64,000 bases of DNA from an uncultured Paracoccaceae bacterium. GTDB lineage: Bacteria > Pseudomonadota > Alphaproteobacteria > Rhodobacterales > Rhodobacteraceae. The stretch spans positions 1 to 64,000 of the forward strand of contig CALKOT010000029.1 in the NCBI GenBank assembly GCA_938092015.1, written 5' to 3'. Below the pieces are notes generated by a model. That model searched no databases. It was not told where the DNA came from and was given only the letters and a program-made list of their open reading frames with translations. Made by a program: the position numbers and the translations under genes. Position 1 is the stretch's first letter. The number at the start of each line of letters is the position of its first letter. Shown piece after piece: positions 30,942 through 39,734 of the stretch.

Positions 30942-30962
30942 GCCTGTGCAACCAGCACAGGC
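30942..30962. terminator. Hairpin after lpd
   Basis: GCCTGTGC pairs perfectly with GCACAGGC around an AACCA loop, eight bases after the lpd stop. No T-run follows, so efficiency is uncertain; it marks the probable end of the operon. Confidence 0.5.
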
Positions 30963-31041
30963 CGTGCATTCTCCCCTAGGCGCGAACCCATTTTTTCGCA
31001 GCCTGGTTCGGAAAGCTGGTTTTCATTGAGAAAGGGCGATC

Positions 31042-31395
31042 ATGGCGCTACGCGACATCCTTGCCTCTATTTGCATATCTTTGCCGGGGACGGTGCAGTC
31101 TGACCCCTGGGGCGGCGGACATGACGCCTGGAAGGTTGGCGACAAGATGTTCATCTGCATCGGATCGAAGACGCCCGGTGTTGCAGTGAAGTGCCCCGAT
31201 ATCGAAACCGCCGAGATGCTGATCGAAGCAGGCGTCGGAACCAAGGCCCCGTATTTCCACAAAAGCTGGTTATTACTGCCCGCGAATGTCGATGAGGCGG
31301 TGCTGCGCCACCGCGTGCTGACAAGCTACGATATCGTTCGCAGCGGCTTGACGAAGAAACTTCAGGCGACTTTGCCGCCACGAGACAATGCCTGA
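31042..31395 (+). CDS. MmcQ/YjbR-family protein
   Basis: A 117-residue protein of the YjbR (CyaY-like fold) family. The start ALRDILASICISLPG, then DPWGGGHDAWKVGDKMFICIG, then APYFHKSWLLLP fits the usual pattern, and the family is often annotated as DNA-binding on slim evidence. It has no signal or membrane segment. The ATG has AAAGGG nine bases upstream. It follows lpd by 108 bp with a hairpin between and may have its own promoter. Confidence 0.85.
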   Translation: MALRDILASICISLPGTVQSDPWGGGHDAWKVGDKMFICIGSKTPGVAVKCPDIETAEMLIEAGVGTKAPYFHKSWLLLPANVDEAVLRHRVLTSYDIVRSGLTKKLQATLPPRDNA

Positions 31396-31461
31396 TCCTT
31401 GGCATGTTTTTTGAGCGGGATGATCTTTAAGGCGCCCAAAACGGTAACGCCTGCTGAAATC

Positions 31462-32265
31462 TTATCTTTGGTCATCCGTCGTGGCGAACAGCGCCTCAGT
31501 CAGATCGCGTGATGCGCTTTTCAGTGTTTCAAGGTGGCTTAGCGCGATATCGACCGTCAGTCGTGGCGTCGGGCCATGAAACGCGATTGCCGCAATGAAA
31601 CGACCGCGATGGTCAAGAACGGGGGCGGACAGGGCTACCATGCCCTCCATCAATTCCTCATTGTCGATGGCATAGCCTTGCGAGGCGATCTCCGAGAGTT
31701 CCGCCAGCAGTTCTTCGGGGTCTGTTTTTGAGTTGTCTGATCTTGCTTCCAACGTCAGGGCGTGGACAAGTTTGCGCCGCCGGGCCGCTGGCAGGCTGGC
31801 AAGGTAGGTCTTGCCGCTGGCGGTGCAGTGAAACGGTACAACTGCGCCGATGGGCAACTGGATGCGGAAGGCCCAGTCAGTTTCAACCCTGTCGACATAA
31901 GTCATCCCGTCGGCTGTTGGCGCGGCAAAGTTGACGGTCTCCTGCACTTCGGCTGAAATCCGTTTCAGGATCTGGCGGCGCGTCAACACATCAGCGTTGT
32001 CGTGAAGGATGCCCATGGCGATATCGCGTGCGCGCCTTCCGGGGCGAAGGCCTTTTTCGGAATCACCACGCGCGAGATATCCTTCCTCCATCAACGTGGC
32101 GCATAGTCGGTGGATCGTCTGTTTCGGCAAGCCGATCCGCCGCCCCAGTTCCGTCGGCGTAATCGGGCCGGATTCCGCCGCAAGCGCCTCCAGGATCAAG
32201 AGTGCACGTAGGTTCGTGGGGATTCGTTCTTCATCTGACACGGGCGCGTCCATCTTTGGAATCAT
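31462..32265 (-). CDS. IclR-family transcriptional regulator
   Basis: A 267-residue regulator. The winged helix-turn-helix is near residues 15-75 (ALLILEALAAESGPITPTELG, then RIGLPKQTIHRLCATLMEEGYL). The C-terminal effector domain starts around 90 and has FHCTASGKTYLAS and GYAIDNEELMEGMVALSAPV. IclR proteins usually control catabolic genes for small organic acids. Two close ATGs (32265 and 32253) are possible and neither has a strong ribosome site; the in-frame extension to 32415 is not family-like. It is divergent from the TerC gene, and the TRAP/SDR/dehydrogenase set starting 0.9 kb away is a possible target. Confidence 0.9.
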   Translation of the reverse strand: MIPKMDAPVSDEERIPTNLRALLILEALAAESGPITPTELGRRIGLPKQTIHRLCATLMEEGYLARGDSEKGLRPGRRARDIAMGILHDNADVLTRRQILKRISAEVQETVNFAAPTADGMTYVDRVETDWAFRIQLPIGAVVPFHCTASGKTYLASLPAARRRKLVHALTLEARSDNSKTDPEELLAELSEIASQGYAIDNEELMEGMVALSAPVLDHRGRFIAAIAFHGPTPRLTVDIALSHLETLKSASRDLTEALFATTDDQR

Positions 32266-32432
32266 TTGACGACCGAGTATGAGTGCACTAGTGTCAAAAA
32301 TGAAGTAAAAAAGTCTCAAAAATAGACAAAAAGACGGAAAAAGATGGCGAAAGCGCTTATCCTCATCGGTACGAAGACGAATTTGCACCCGATGACCTGT
32401 TCTGAGACTGCGCAATCAAAGGCGCAAATCGC

Positions 32433-33092
32433 ATGATGGGCATCGACAGCGCGTTGATGGCGGATATCGCAGCAATCATCTGGTTGGACCTTGTTCTATC
32501 GGGTGACAATGCACTTGTCATCGGTATGGCTGCCGCGACGCTGGCGCCGCATCTGCAGCGCAAAGCGATCCTGTTCGGGATGGTTCTGGCGACAGTCATC
32601 CGGATCGCATCGGCCCTTGTTGCGACGTATCTTTACGAAATTCCGTGGATCCGCTTTTTCGGCGGTGTCGCGCTGATCTGGGTAGCGTGGAAGCTGTACG
32701 AGGAAGCGCGCGCGCTGACCAAGCATGCCGCCCCGGAAGAACAGAACTTCATGGCCGAAGCGGGTGAGGCGACCGGCGCCACGGACCGTAAGGCGATCAT
32801 GAGGGCGCTGATCACGATCACCATCGCAGACGTGTCGATGTCCATTGATAACGTTCTGGCGGTTGCTGGCATCGCCCATGACAACCGCGCGCTGCTAATC
32901 TTTGGCCTTGTGCTGTCGATTGCGCTGATGGCGTTCTTTGCGACATTCATCTGCAAGGTGATGGTGAAGTATCCCTTCATTTCCTACGTCGGCGTCGCGG
33001 TTCTGCTGTTTGTCGCGGGTGAAATGATCCTGGGTAGTTACGAAGAGATGTTCCTGGCCATGGGCTGGGATCTGAGTGGACTGAAGTTCTGA
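32433..33092 (+). CDS. TerC-family membrane protein (metal-exporter type)
   Basis: A 219-residue protein with seven predicted helices. The duplicated acidic motif of the family is present: VLSGDNALVIGM near residue 22 and SIDNVLAVAG near 134. Relatives such as YkoY/MeeF and Alx have been linked to manganese export. The start begins MMGIDSALMADIAAI. No yybP-type manganese riboswitch was recognised in front. It is divergent from the IclR gene and is followed by the TRAP genes after 102 bp. Confidence 0.87.
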   Translation: MMGIDSALMADIAAIIWLDLVLSGDNALVIGMAAATLAPHLQRKAILFGMVLATVIRIASALVATYLYEIPWIRFFGGVALIWVAWKLYEEARALTKHAAPEEQNFMAEAGEATGATDRKAIMRALITITIADVSMSIDNVLAVAGIAHDNRALLIFGLVLSIALMAFFATFICKVMVKYPFISYVGVAVLLFVAGEMILGSYEEMFLAMGWDLSGLKF

Positions 33093-33194
33093 GCAGTTTA
33101 CAGACCAATGGCGGCTGAGGCCGCCGTCAACAATATGATCCGCGCCAAGCGGGCGAAGACAAAACAAGATCGACCAACGCCAAGGGAGGATATC

Positions 33195-34289
33195 ATGGCT
33201 GGTTACAAGACACTTATCGCAGGGGCCGTTGCTGCGGCTGTTGCAGCGGGCTCGGCGTTCGCTGAAACCACAATCCGCATCCAATCAGTGATCTCGGCGA
33301 AAGCCGACGAAGTCACCATGCTGCAGGCTTTTGCAGATGACGTGACCGCGCTGACCAACGGTTCGCTGAAATTCGAAATCCTGCCTGCTGGCGCGGTTGT
33401 CGGCGTTCGTGAAACGCTTGATGCGGTCGACAAAGGCCTGATCGAAGGCGGCTTTGCATGGACCCACTACTGGGGCGGCAAGCACCCGGCGGCTAACCTG
33501 TTCGGCGCTCCGATTGCTGGCGCTGGCGTTGGCCTCGACAACATCGCGTTCCTCAGCTGGTTCCAGTATGGCGGCGGCAAAGAGCTGTATGACCGTCTTT
33601 GGGACGAAATGGGCGTCAACGTGAAAGGCTTCATGCTGCAGCCAGTTGGCCCTGAGGCCCTTGGTTGGTTCCCAGAGCCGATTGAGTCCATGGATGACTT
33701 CCGCAAGCTGCGTTTCCGCGCGCCTCCAGGCATGGTTGGTAAAGCTTACAGCGACATCGGCGTTGCCGCGGTTGCAATGGGCGGCGGCGACATCCTGCCA
33801 GCACTTGAAAAAGGCACGATCGACGCGGCTGAATGGTGCTGCCCGAAGCCTGACTCTGTCTTTGGCTTCCAGAAAGTCCTGAAGCATTACTACCTGCAGG
33901 GTCTGCACCAGGTTGTCGTTAACGCTGACATGTACATCAATGGCGATGTCTATGACGGCCTGACCGACCACGAGAAGAAAGCCCTCGAAGTTGCGGCCAA
34001 CGCCTCGCTTTCAAAAGCGATGTCCTACCGCATCTACGAAAACGGTAAAGCGCTGAAAGACCTGACTGAAAACCACGGTGTTCAGCTGCATGACACGCCT
34101 GCCGACTACTTCGGTGAGTACATGAACGCTGCTCGCACATCGCTGGAAGCTGCTGCAGCTGACAACGAGTTCTTCGCAGAAGTCTGGGCAAGCCAGACTG
34201 AGTTCGCGAAAATCGCTGTTCCGTTCTGGTCAGGCGCTCAGGCGTCTAACGCAAGTCTCGGCAAAGCGTTTGCCGACACTCTGAAGTAA
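33195..34289 (+). CDS. TRAP transporter solute-binding protein (DctP type)
   Basis: Periplasmic receptor of a TRAP transporter, 364 residues. The signal peptide (GYKTLIAGAVAAAVAAGSAFAE) is cut near residue 23. DDFRKLRFRAPPGMVGKAYSDIG carries the conserved carboxylate-binding arginine, and GGGDILPALEKGTIDAAEW is the usual hinge block. The layout WCCPKPDSVFGFQKVLKHYYLQGLHQ resembles the TakP branch (2-oxo acids) or the related mannitol/aromatic-acid receptors, so the ligand is likely a carboxylate. GGGAGG precedes the ATG; an in-frame extension to 33108 is not used. A strong terminator separates it from its membrane subunits. Confidence 0.93.
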   Translation: MAGYKTLIAGAVAAAVAAGSAFAETTIRIQSVISAKADEVTMLQAFADDVTALTNGSLKFEILPAGAVVGVRETLDAVDKGLIEGGFAWTHYWGGKHPAANLFGAPIAGAGVGLDNIAFLSWFQYGGGKELYDRLWDEMGVNVKGFMLQPVGPEALGWFPEPIESMDDFRKLRFRAPPGMVGKAYSDIGVAAVAMGGGDILPALEKGTIDAAEWCCPKPDSVFGFQKVLKHYYLQGLHQVVVNADMYINGDVYDGLTDHEKKALEVAANASLSKAMSYRIYENGKALKDLTENHGVQLHDTPADYFGEYMNAARTSLEAAAADNEFFAEVWASQTEFAKIAVPFWSGAQASNASLGKAFADTLK

Positions 34290-34300
34290 TCTGACTTTTG

Positions 34301-34335
34301 CGCCGGGCCTCCCAATGGGGGCCCGGCGTTTTTTT
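34301..34335 (+). terminator. Strong terminator between DctP and DctQM genes
   Basis: CGCCGGGC pairs with GCCCGGCG around a 12-base loop and is followed directly by seven T. It lies 12 bp after the receptor gene and 100 bp before the fused permease gene. This would favour many receptors per permease if some transcripts read through. Confidence 0.93.
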
Positions 34336-34436
34336 CTGTTGTTTTGGCAAGCGGCGCGCACAGGCTGCTTTCCTGAATATCAGATCCGGATGACAGAGCC
34401 GCAGTATGTGGCCAGCGGGTAGGGGAGGATGCGATC

Positions 34437-36806
34437 ATGGCAGAGGAAGTGAAACCAGGTGAGCTCGACATAACTGACGAGCTGATCGCAGAACGCCGCG
34501 CAGAAGAGCCGGGCGAAACTCCTGAAGATATGACCCCCTGGCAACGTCCGATCACCGCGACGATCGACGTCATCAACAACTGGGCCGGACGAATTATCTG
34601 CCTTCTGCTGATCCCTCTGATCGGCGTCACGGTGTTCGAGGTGCTGTCTCGAAAAGCCTTTGCCGTTCTTGCGTCCAATGACATGGACGGGCTGGCGCGC
34701 GATTTGGGGCTTGGCCCGACGCTTTGGGTCTATGACGTCAGCCGTATGACAGGGGGCGTCCTGTTTATGGCCGCCGCTGGTTATGCGCTGATGCGAGGCG
34801 TGCACATCCGCGCTGACTTCATCTACCGCAACTGGTCGCCGAAAACGCAGGCGACTGTCGACGCCACGATGTACCTCGCCTTCTATTTCCCGGCGATGCT
34901 GTTCTTTTTCTGGACGTCGCTCGATTATTTCATAGATGCGATCAATCCCCGGAACGGTTACGCCGTCAATGGCTGGGAACGTCTTTCAGACACAGCGTGG
35001 GAACCGCTTGCAGCGCCCGCGCGCCTTGCTATGCCGTTAGGCGCCTTCCTGTTGCTGCTTCAAGGTTTCCCAGAGCTGTTCCGCGCTTTCCACCAGATGG
35101 GTAAAGAGCGGGAACGGACGTTCCTCCGCATCCTGCCCTTCTACTTCCTCGGCCTCGCAGCTGTCTTCACCGGTGTGTTCTATGAACACGTTCTGCCGGT
35201 TGGCGACTGGTGGTCTTCGATCATCGGCAGTACTGGCCTGACTAGTATCGACAAGCCAACCATCGGTCTTCTGATGCTCGGTGCGATGCTGTTTTCGATC
35301 TTCGTTGGTTTCCCGATCTCGTTCACGCTGATCTTTTTGGCCTTCGTCTTCGGATCATGGGGCGCGGGTTCAGCGCTGACCTTCTTCCTCCAGACGTTGC
35401 AGACCAACGCGGTGATGCTGGATGATCAGCTTGTTGCGGTCCCACTGTTTACTTTCATGGGCATCATGATGGAGCAGGCCGGGCTGATGGAGCGTCTGTT
35501 CCGGGCCGTCCAGCTGATGATGAGCAAGACGCGCGGCGCGCTTTATATCGCCGTTCTCTTCGTCTCGATGATCTTTGCCGCCGCGACCGGGATCGTTGGC
35601 GCGTCCGTCACCATCCTGGGGATCATGGCGGGCCGCACGATGATCAAGTCGGGCTACAACACCAAACTTTCCGCAGGGGCCATCACCGCGGGCGGCACGC
35701 TGGGCATTCTGATCCCGCCGTCGATCATGCTGATCGTCATGGGTCCGGTTCTGGAAGTGCCGGTTACGGACCTGTTCCGCGCCGCGATAATCCCCGGCAT
35801 CATGCTGGCGATGCTCTATATCCTCTATTCACTGGGTCGCTGTTGGATCAACAAGGACCTTGGGCCGATCCTGCCAGAGGATGAGCAACCAGAAACCTCA
35901 CCATTCTACTTCCTTGAAGTGTGCCTTGTGATGTTTGCGCTGGTCGTGCTGGTCTGGCTCTGCGCCGCTGGCGCGAACGGCGATCTTGGCGGGATCTTCC
36001 CGCTAGCGGGTCTGGTCCTGCCGGTTGCGTGGATTGGCGTCATGTACTTCGTCTACAACTGGTCGCGCGAAGCGAAACCGGGTGGGTTTTACTTCTCGGA
36101 CCTTTGGTACGAGTTCTTCATGGGCCTTGTTCCGCCAACCGTACTGATCGCCTTTGCGCTCGGCTCAATCCTCGCAGGCTGGGCCACCCCGGCTGAGGCT
36201 GCAGCTTGCGGCGCCTTCGGCTCCATGCTGCTGTCGATTGCGTACCGTAAGTTCACGCTGAAGGGCCTTTACGAGGCGCTGATCAAGACGCTTGAGCTGA
36301 CAGTGCTGGTTATGTTCCTCGTCGCGGCATCAAACTTCTTCGGCGCGGTGTTCTCGAACCTTGGCACGCCGAAGATGATGACCGAGGTGCTGCTTTCATG
36401 GGACCTCTCCACCACGATGATGCTGATCTTCGTGATGGCGTTGATCTTCCTGCTGGGTTGGCCGCTGGAATGGGTGCCGATCGTTCTGATCATCGTGCCC
36501 ATCATGGTCCCTCTGCTGGTGTCGCTGAACGTCAACCTGACGTGGTTCGCGATCTTGGTGGCTGTGAACCTGCAAACGGCCTGGCTATCTCCGCCTGTGG
36601 CGCTTTCGGCCTACTTCCTGAAAGGGGTCGTTCCGCAATGGGATCTGAAGGATATTTATCTTGGCATGATGCAGTTCATGGGCATCCAGCTTTTGGGCCT
36701 GATCCTGATCTTCACGATCCCTGGCCTGGTGCTGTGGCTGCCGGACTACTGGTCCGCCAATGGCGCGATGAATTTCTTCAGCTATGTCGGGTTCACGGTG
36801 CCCTAA
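34437..36806 (+). CDS. Fused TRAP transporter permease DctQM
   Basis: A 789-residue protein joining the small and large TRAP membrane subunits. Residues about 45-225 form the four-helix DctQ part (RPITATIDVINNWAGRIICLLL, MTGGVLFMAAAGYALMRGVHIRADF). From about 260 the DctM part has the expected helices and motifs (DDQLVAVPLFTFMGIMMEQAG, TGIVGASVTILGIMAGR, GTLGILIPPSIMLIVMG, WLSPPVALSAYFLKG). Fusions of this kind are known for several TRAP families. The protein uses the sodium gradient with the DctP receptor 147 bp upstream. A strong hairpin follows. Confidence 0.95.
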   Translation: MAEEVKPGELDITDELIAERRAEEPGETPEDMTPWQRPITATIDVINNWAGRIICLLLIPLIGVTVFEVLSRKAFAVLASNDMDGLARDLGLGPTLWVYDVSRMTGGVLFMAAAGYALMRGVHIRADFIYRNWSPKTQATVDATMYLAFYFPAMLFFFWTSLDYFIDAINPRNGYAVNGWERLSDTAWEPLAAPARLAMPLGAFLLLLQGFPELFRAFHQMGKERERTFLRILPFYFLGLAAVFTGVFYEHVLPVGDWWSSIIGSTGLTSIDKPTIGLLMLGAMLFSIFVGFPISFTLIFLAFVFGSWGAGSALTFFLQTLQTNAVMLDDQLVAVPLFTFMGIMMEQAGLMERLFRAVQLMMSKTRGALYIAVLFVSMIFAAATGIVGASVTILGIMAGRTMIKSGYNTKLSAGAITAGGTLGILIPPSIMLIVMGPVLEVPVTDLFRAAIIPGIMLAMLYILYSLGRCWINKDLGPILPEDEQPETSPFYFLEVCLVMFALVVLVWLCAAGANGDLGGIFPLAGLVLPVAWIGVMYFVYNWSREAKPGGFYFSDLWYEFFMGLVPPTVLIAFALGSILAGWATPAEAAACGAFGSMLLSIAYRKFTLKGLYEALIKTLELTVLVMFLVAASNFFGAVFSNLGTPKMMTEVLLSWDLSTTMMLIFVMALIFLLGWPLEWVPIVLIIVPIMVPLLVSLNVNLTWFAILVAVNLQTAWLSPPVALSAYFLKGVVPQWDLKDIYLGMMQFMGIQLLGLILIFTIPGLVLWLPDYWSANGAMNFFSYVGFTVP

Positions 36807-36812
36807 TGAACT

Positions 36813-36836
36813 GGCGGGCTGAGACATCAGCCCGCC
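36813..36836 (+). terminator. Terminator after the TRAP permease gene
   Basis: GGCGGGCTGA pairs perfectly with TCAGCCCGCC around a four-base GACA loop, beginning six bases after the DctQM stop. The following bases are TACGTTCC, so the T-run is weak. Confidence 0.7.
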
Positions 36837-36910
36837 TACGTTCCTCCGGGGGCTGCATGTCGCCCGCTTCGTATCCCACGCAGCGGGCGCATTTCTGAGA
36901 TCGAGGCAAG

Positions 36911-37663
36911 ATGACGGGCAAATTCGACATCACTGGCAAGGTCGCTTGCGTGACAGGCGCAAGTTCCGGCATCGGCCGCGCAATGGCGACAGCGTTCGCC
37001 GAGGCTGGCGCAAGGGTCGTAGGCGTCGCACGCCGGGCTGAAGCGTTGGAGACGTGGAGCGCTGAGACAAATGGCGACACAGCTTTCGTCGCCGCTGATC
37101 TTGGCGATCCGTCTGCAATGGCTGGCATCGCTGCTGAGATTGCTGCGCCCTTCGGATCGCCGGATATCCTGATGACAGCCGCAGGGCTTAACCCTCGTTT
37201 GCACGCTGACGATCAGACGTTGGAAGCGTGGGAAGCGACGTTGAACATCAACCTCTCTTCCCCATTCTTTCTGGCGCAGGCATTGGTTCCGGCGATGAAA
37301 GCGAAGGGGTGGGGGCGGATTATCAATTTCGCGTCTCTACAGACCAATCGAGCGTTTCCAAACGGTATCGCTTACGGCGCCACCAAAGGCGGCGTCGGTC
37401 AGCTGACGCGGGCGATGGCAGAGGCGTGGTCAAAGGATGGAATCACCGCCAACGCGATTGGACCGGGGTTCTTTCCGACTGAGCTCACGGCGGCGGTCTT
37501 TGGCGACGAAGAACGCGCGGCGCGGAATGCGGCGCAGACCTGCATTGGCCGGAACGGTACGATGGATGATCTTGTCGGACCTGCGATGTTCCTGGCGTCA
37601 GCTGCCTCAGCCTATGTCACAGGACAGGTGCTGTATGTCGACGGTGGGTTTACTGCGAAATAA
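36911..37663 (+). CDS. SDR-family oxidoreductase (gluconate 5-dehydrogenase-like)
   Basis: A 250-residue classical short-chain dehydrogenase. The TGASSGIG cofactor motif is at about 15-22 and an Asn in LNINLSSPFF at 111-120. The catalytic Ser (INFASLQ) and Tyr-x-x-x-Lys (AYGATKGG near 154-161) are intact, unlike the SDR at 4.1 kb. It is close in layout to gluconate 5-dehydrogenases and similar sugar-acid enzymes. GAGGCAAG precedes the ATG. It lies between the TRAP permease and a zinc alcohol dehydrogenase, which suggests oxidation of an imported sugar acid or polyol. Confidence 0.85.
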   Translation: MTGKFDITGKVACVTGASSGIGRAMATAFAEAGARVVGVARRAEALETWSAETNGDTAFVAADLGDPSAMAGIAAEIAAPFGSPDILMTAAGLNPRLHADDQTLEAWEATLNINLSSPFFLAQALVPAMKAKGWGRIINFASLQTNRAFPNGIAYGATKGGVGQLTRAMAEAWSKDGITANAIGPGFFPTELTAAVFGDEERAARNAAQTCIGRNGTMDDLVGPAMFLASAASAYVTGQVLYVDGGFTAK

Positions 37664-37720
37664 GCTGATTTCACAGATTAACAGGATGTGAAGCCATAAT
37701 GAATACAATGTCTTAATGTC

Positions 37721-37738
37721 GGTTTCACGCGTGAAACC
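37721..37738. promoter_or_regulatory. Perfect 18-bp palindrome, candidate operator
   Basis: GGTTTCACGCGTGAAACC is identical to its own reverse complement. It lies 24 bp before the ATG of the zinc alcohol dehydrogenase, where a bound repressor would block RNA polymerase. A central CG with 9-bp half-sites is typical of LacI- or GntR-family operators. No regulator of those families is in the window; the IclR protein is the nearest candidate by function. Confidence 0.55.
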
Positions 37739-37762
37739 CTACAGCCAGGAGGCGCAGATCCA

Positions 37763-38737
37763 ATGAAAGCGCTCGTCTACACCGCCCCCGAAAGCCTCGA
37801 AATCCGCGACGTACCCGATCCGACGCCAGCGGCAGGTGACGTCCTTCTGACGGTAAACCATTGCGGCGTCTGTGGCTCGGACATGCACGCTTATCTCGGC
37901 CACGACGATCGTCGCCCGGCGCCGCTGATCTTGGGACACGAAGCGGCTGGCGTGGCAGCCGACGGCAAACGTTTCACTGTGAACCCCCTTGTGACCTGCG
38001 GGACCTGTGATTGGTGCCGTGAAGGACGCGATAACCTTTGCCCGAACCGCCAGATCATTTCGATGATGCCCCGCGAAGGCGCGTTCGCCGAACAGCTGGC
38101 GATGCCCGCGGGCAACCTCGTCGAGATGTCAGACCATGTCCCCACCGAAAAGGCCGCGCTGGCCGAGCCGTTGGCCTGCGGCTGGCATGCTGTCCGCCTC
38201 GCCCGTGAAGCGTCAAAGCGGCCCATCGAAGACAGCGTGTGCCTGTCCATTGGCGGAGGCGCAATCGGTCTGGGCGCAGCTCTCAGTTTTATCGCCCAAG
38301 GCGCCAAAGAGGTTTGGCTGGCTGAAACCAATCCCCTCCGCCGCGCGGTGGTTGAGAAAATCGACGGCATCCGCGCTTTCGATCCCAGCACCGACAAAGC
38401 GCCGGAAGCGCAGTTGGTCGTCGACGGCGTTGGCTTCGACGCGACCCGCGCGCTGGCGTCCGCGGCTGTCGCAGGCGGCGGCGTGATCAGCCATATCGGC
38501 CTTGGCTCAGCCACTGGCGGGTTGGACCTGCGCCGCATGACCCTTTGGGAAATCGCTTTCATCGGCACCTACACCTACACGATGCAGGACTTTCGTGAGA
38601 CAGCGGCGGCGATCTTCGATGGCTCGCTTGGCGATCTAGACTGGATCGAGGTGCGAGCGCTGGCGGACGGCGCACAGGCCTTCGCGGACATCAAAGCGGG
38701 CGTGGCTGCGTCGCCTAAGATCGTGCTGGCGCCTTGA
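37763..38737 (+). CDS. Zinc-dependent alcohol dehydrogenase (idonate/sorbitol type)
   Basis: A 324-residue medium-chain dehydrogenase. HCGVCGSDMHAYLG carries the catalytic zinc Cys, GHEAAG the zinc His-Glu pair, and CGTCDWCREGRDNLC the four cysteines of the structural zinc. The cofactor domain has SIGGGAIGLGA. Members with this layout include L-idonate 5-dehydrogenase and sorbitol dehydrogenase. AGGAGG lies about 10 bases before the ATG, and a perfect palindrome is just upstream. With the SDR and TRAP genes it forms a plausible sugar-acid pathway; the exact substrate is not readable. Confidence 0.87.
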   Translation: MKALVYTAPESLEIRDVPDPTPAAGDVLLTVNHCGVCGSDMHAYLGHDDRRPAPLILGHEAAGVAADGKRFTVNPLVTCGTCDWCREGRDNLCPNRQIISMMPREGAFAEQLAMPAGNLVEMSDHVPTEKAALAEPLACGWHAVRLAREASKRPIEDSVCLSIGGGAIGLGAALSFIAQGAKEVWLAETNPLRRAVVEKIDGIRAFDPSTDKAPEAQLVVDGVGFDATRALASAAVAGGGVISHIGLGSATGGLDLRRMTLWEIAFIGTYTYTMQDFRETAAAIFDGSLGDLDWIEVRALADGAQAFADIKAGVAASPKIVLAP

Positions 38738-39647
38738 GGCTGGTGTGGCGAACCGCATCAAGAATCCAGTCCCGCACAATTACAGCGTTGGCTGATAGTT
38801 CGCTGCGGTTCGACCAGACCAAATGGTAGCCTTGATCGGTTGTGTATTCCCAGTTCCCAAGGGGGGACAGTAGACCCTGCTCGATCAGTCCGGCGGTAAC
38901 ATGGGCATAGCCCATGGCGACGCCTTCACCAGCCATTGTGGCCTAAAGGACTAGCGCGTAGTCGTTCAATCGCAGCCCGGCGCCTGTATCACGGTAGTCC
39001 ACGTCAAAATGTGCGAACCAGTCACGCCAACTGGGTCGCGCGCGAAATGGCTCTTCCAGAGTAATCAGCGGGGCTTTCACCAAGGCGGTGGGATCAGTCG
39101 GCGCATTATTCGCGGCAATCCAAGCGGGCGACGCGATGGTGATCAGTTTTTCTTGGGCGATCAACGCCCCATCATAACCCGCCCATTTCCCCTTGCCGCG
39201 GCGAACGCCCAGCGAGATTCCCTCGTGCGTCAGATCAAGTTCCTTATCTGTGGTTTGCAGACGAAGATCGAGATCAGGATAGAGCTCACGAAATGCCTGC
39301 AGTCTTAGGACCATCCAGTAATTCGCAAAGGCGGTGGACACAGATAAGGTCACATGATCCGAAGCGCCCAATGCACCGAGGTGACTTACGGTCGCCTGCA
39401 CACGCCCGAACGCCTCAGCCACGTCGTGAGCGAGAATCGCACCCGCGTCAGTCAGCGCTATAGATCGGTGCAGGCGGCGAAAAAGTGCGACTCCGATCGC
39501 AGCTTCGAGCTTTCGGATCGACTGACTGATCGCAGGCTGGCTAACGTTCAGTTCCTTCGCCGCCCTGGTAAAAGATCCATGCCGCGCAGCAGCGTCGAAC
39601 GCAGCTAGGTGATGGAGAGAATCGATCTGGCGCAGTAGGTTTTGCAT
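38715..39647 (-). pseudogene. LysR-family (GcvA-like) regulator broken by a TAG
   Basis: The N-terminal 234 codons encode a normal LysR protein with the helix-turn-helix at about 20-60 (AAFDAAARHGSFTRAAKELN, QPAISQSIRKLE) and most of the effector domain. A TAG at 38943-38945 ends this after LNDYALVL. The same frame is open again directly after it (ATMAGEGVAMGY ... APARS), and this is the usual C-terminus of GcvA-type regulators; a CAG glutamine would restore the family sequence. So one C-to-T change truncates the protein by about 75 residues. It is divergent from the MttB gene, which it presumably controlled. Confidence 0.85.
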
Positions 39648-39734
39648 TATCTGAGGTTATCTGAAGCCCAATCCTTTTCCACGGTCACAAGCGACGCCAA
39701 AGATCCTAAGTTCGACGCTTCAAGGAGCTACCTC

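Noticed and set aside
38943-38945. TAG read as pyrrolysine, because an MttB-type gene is next door and another TAG lies in the sulfotransferase remnant
   Set aside because: The MttB gene itself has no in-frame TAG, no pyl genes are visible, the third interrupted gene uses TAA, and the family residue at the LysR site is glutamine. Nonsense mutation is simpler.
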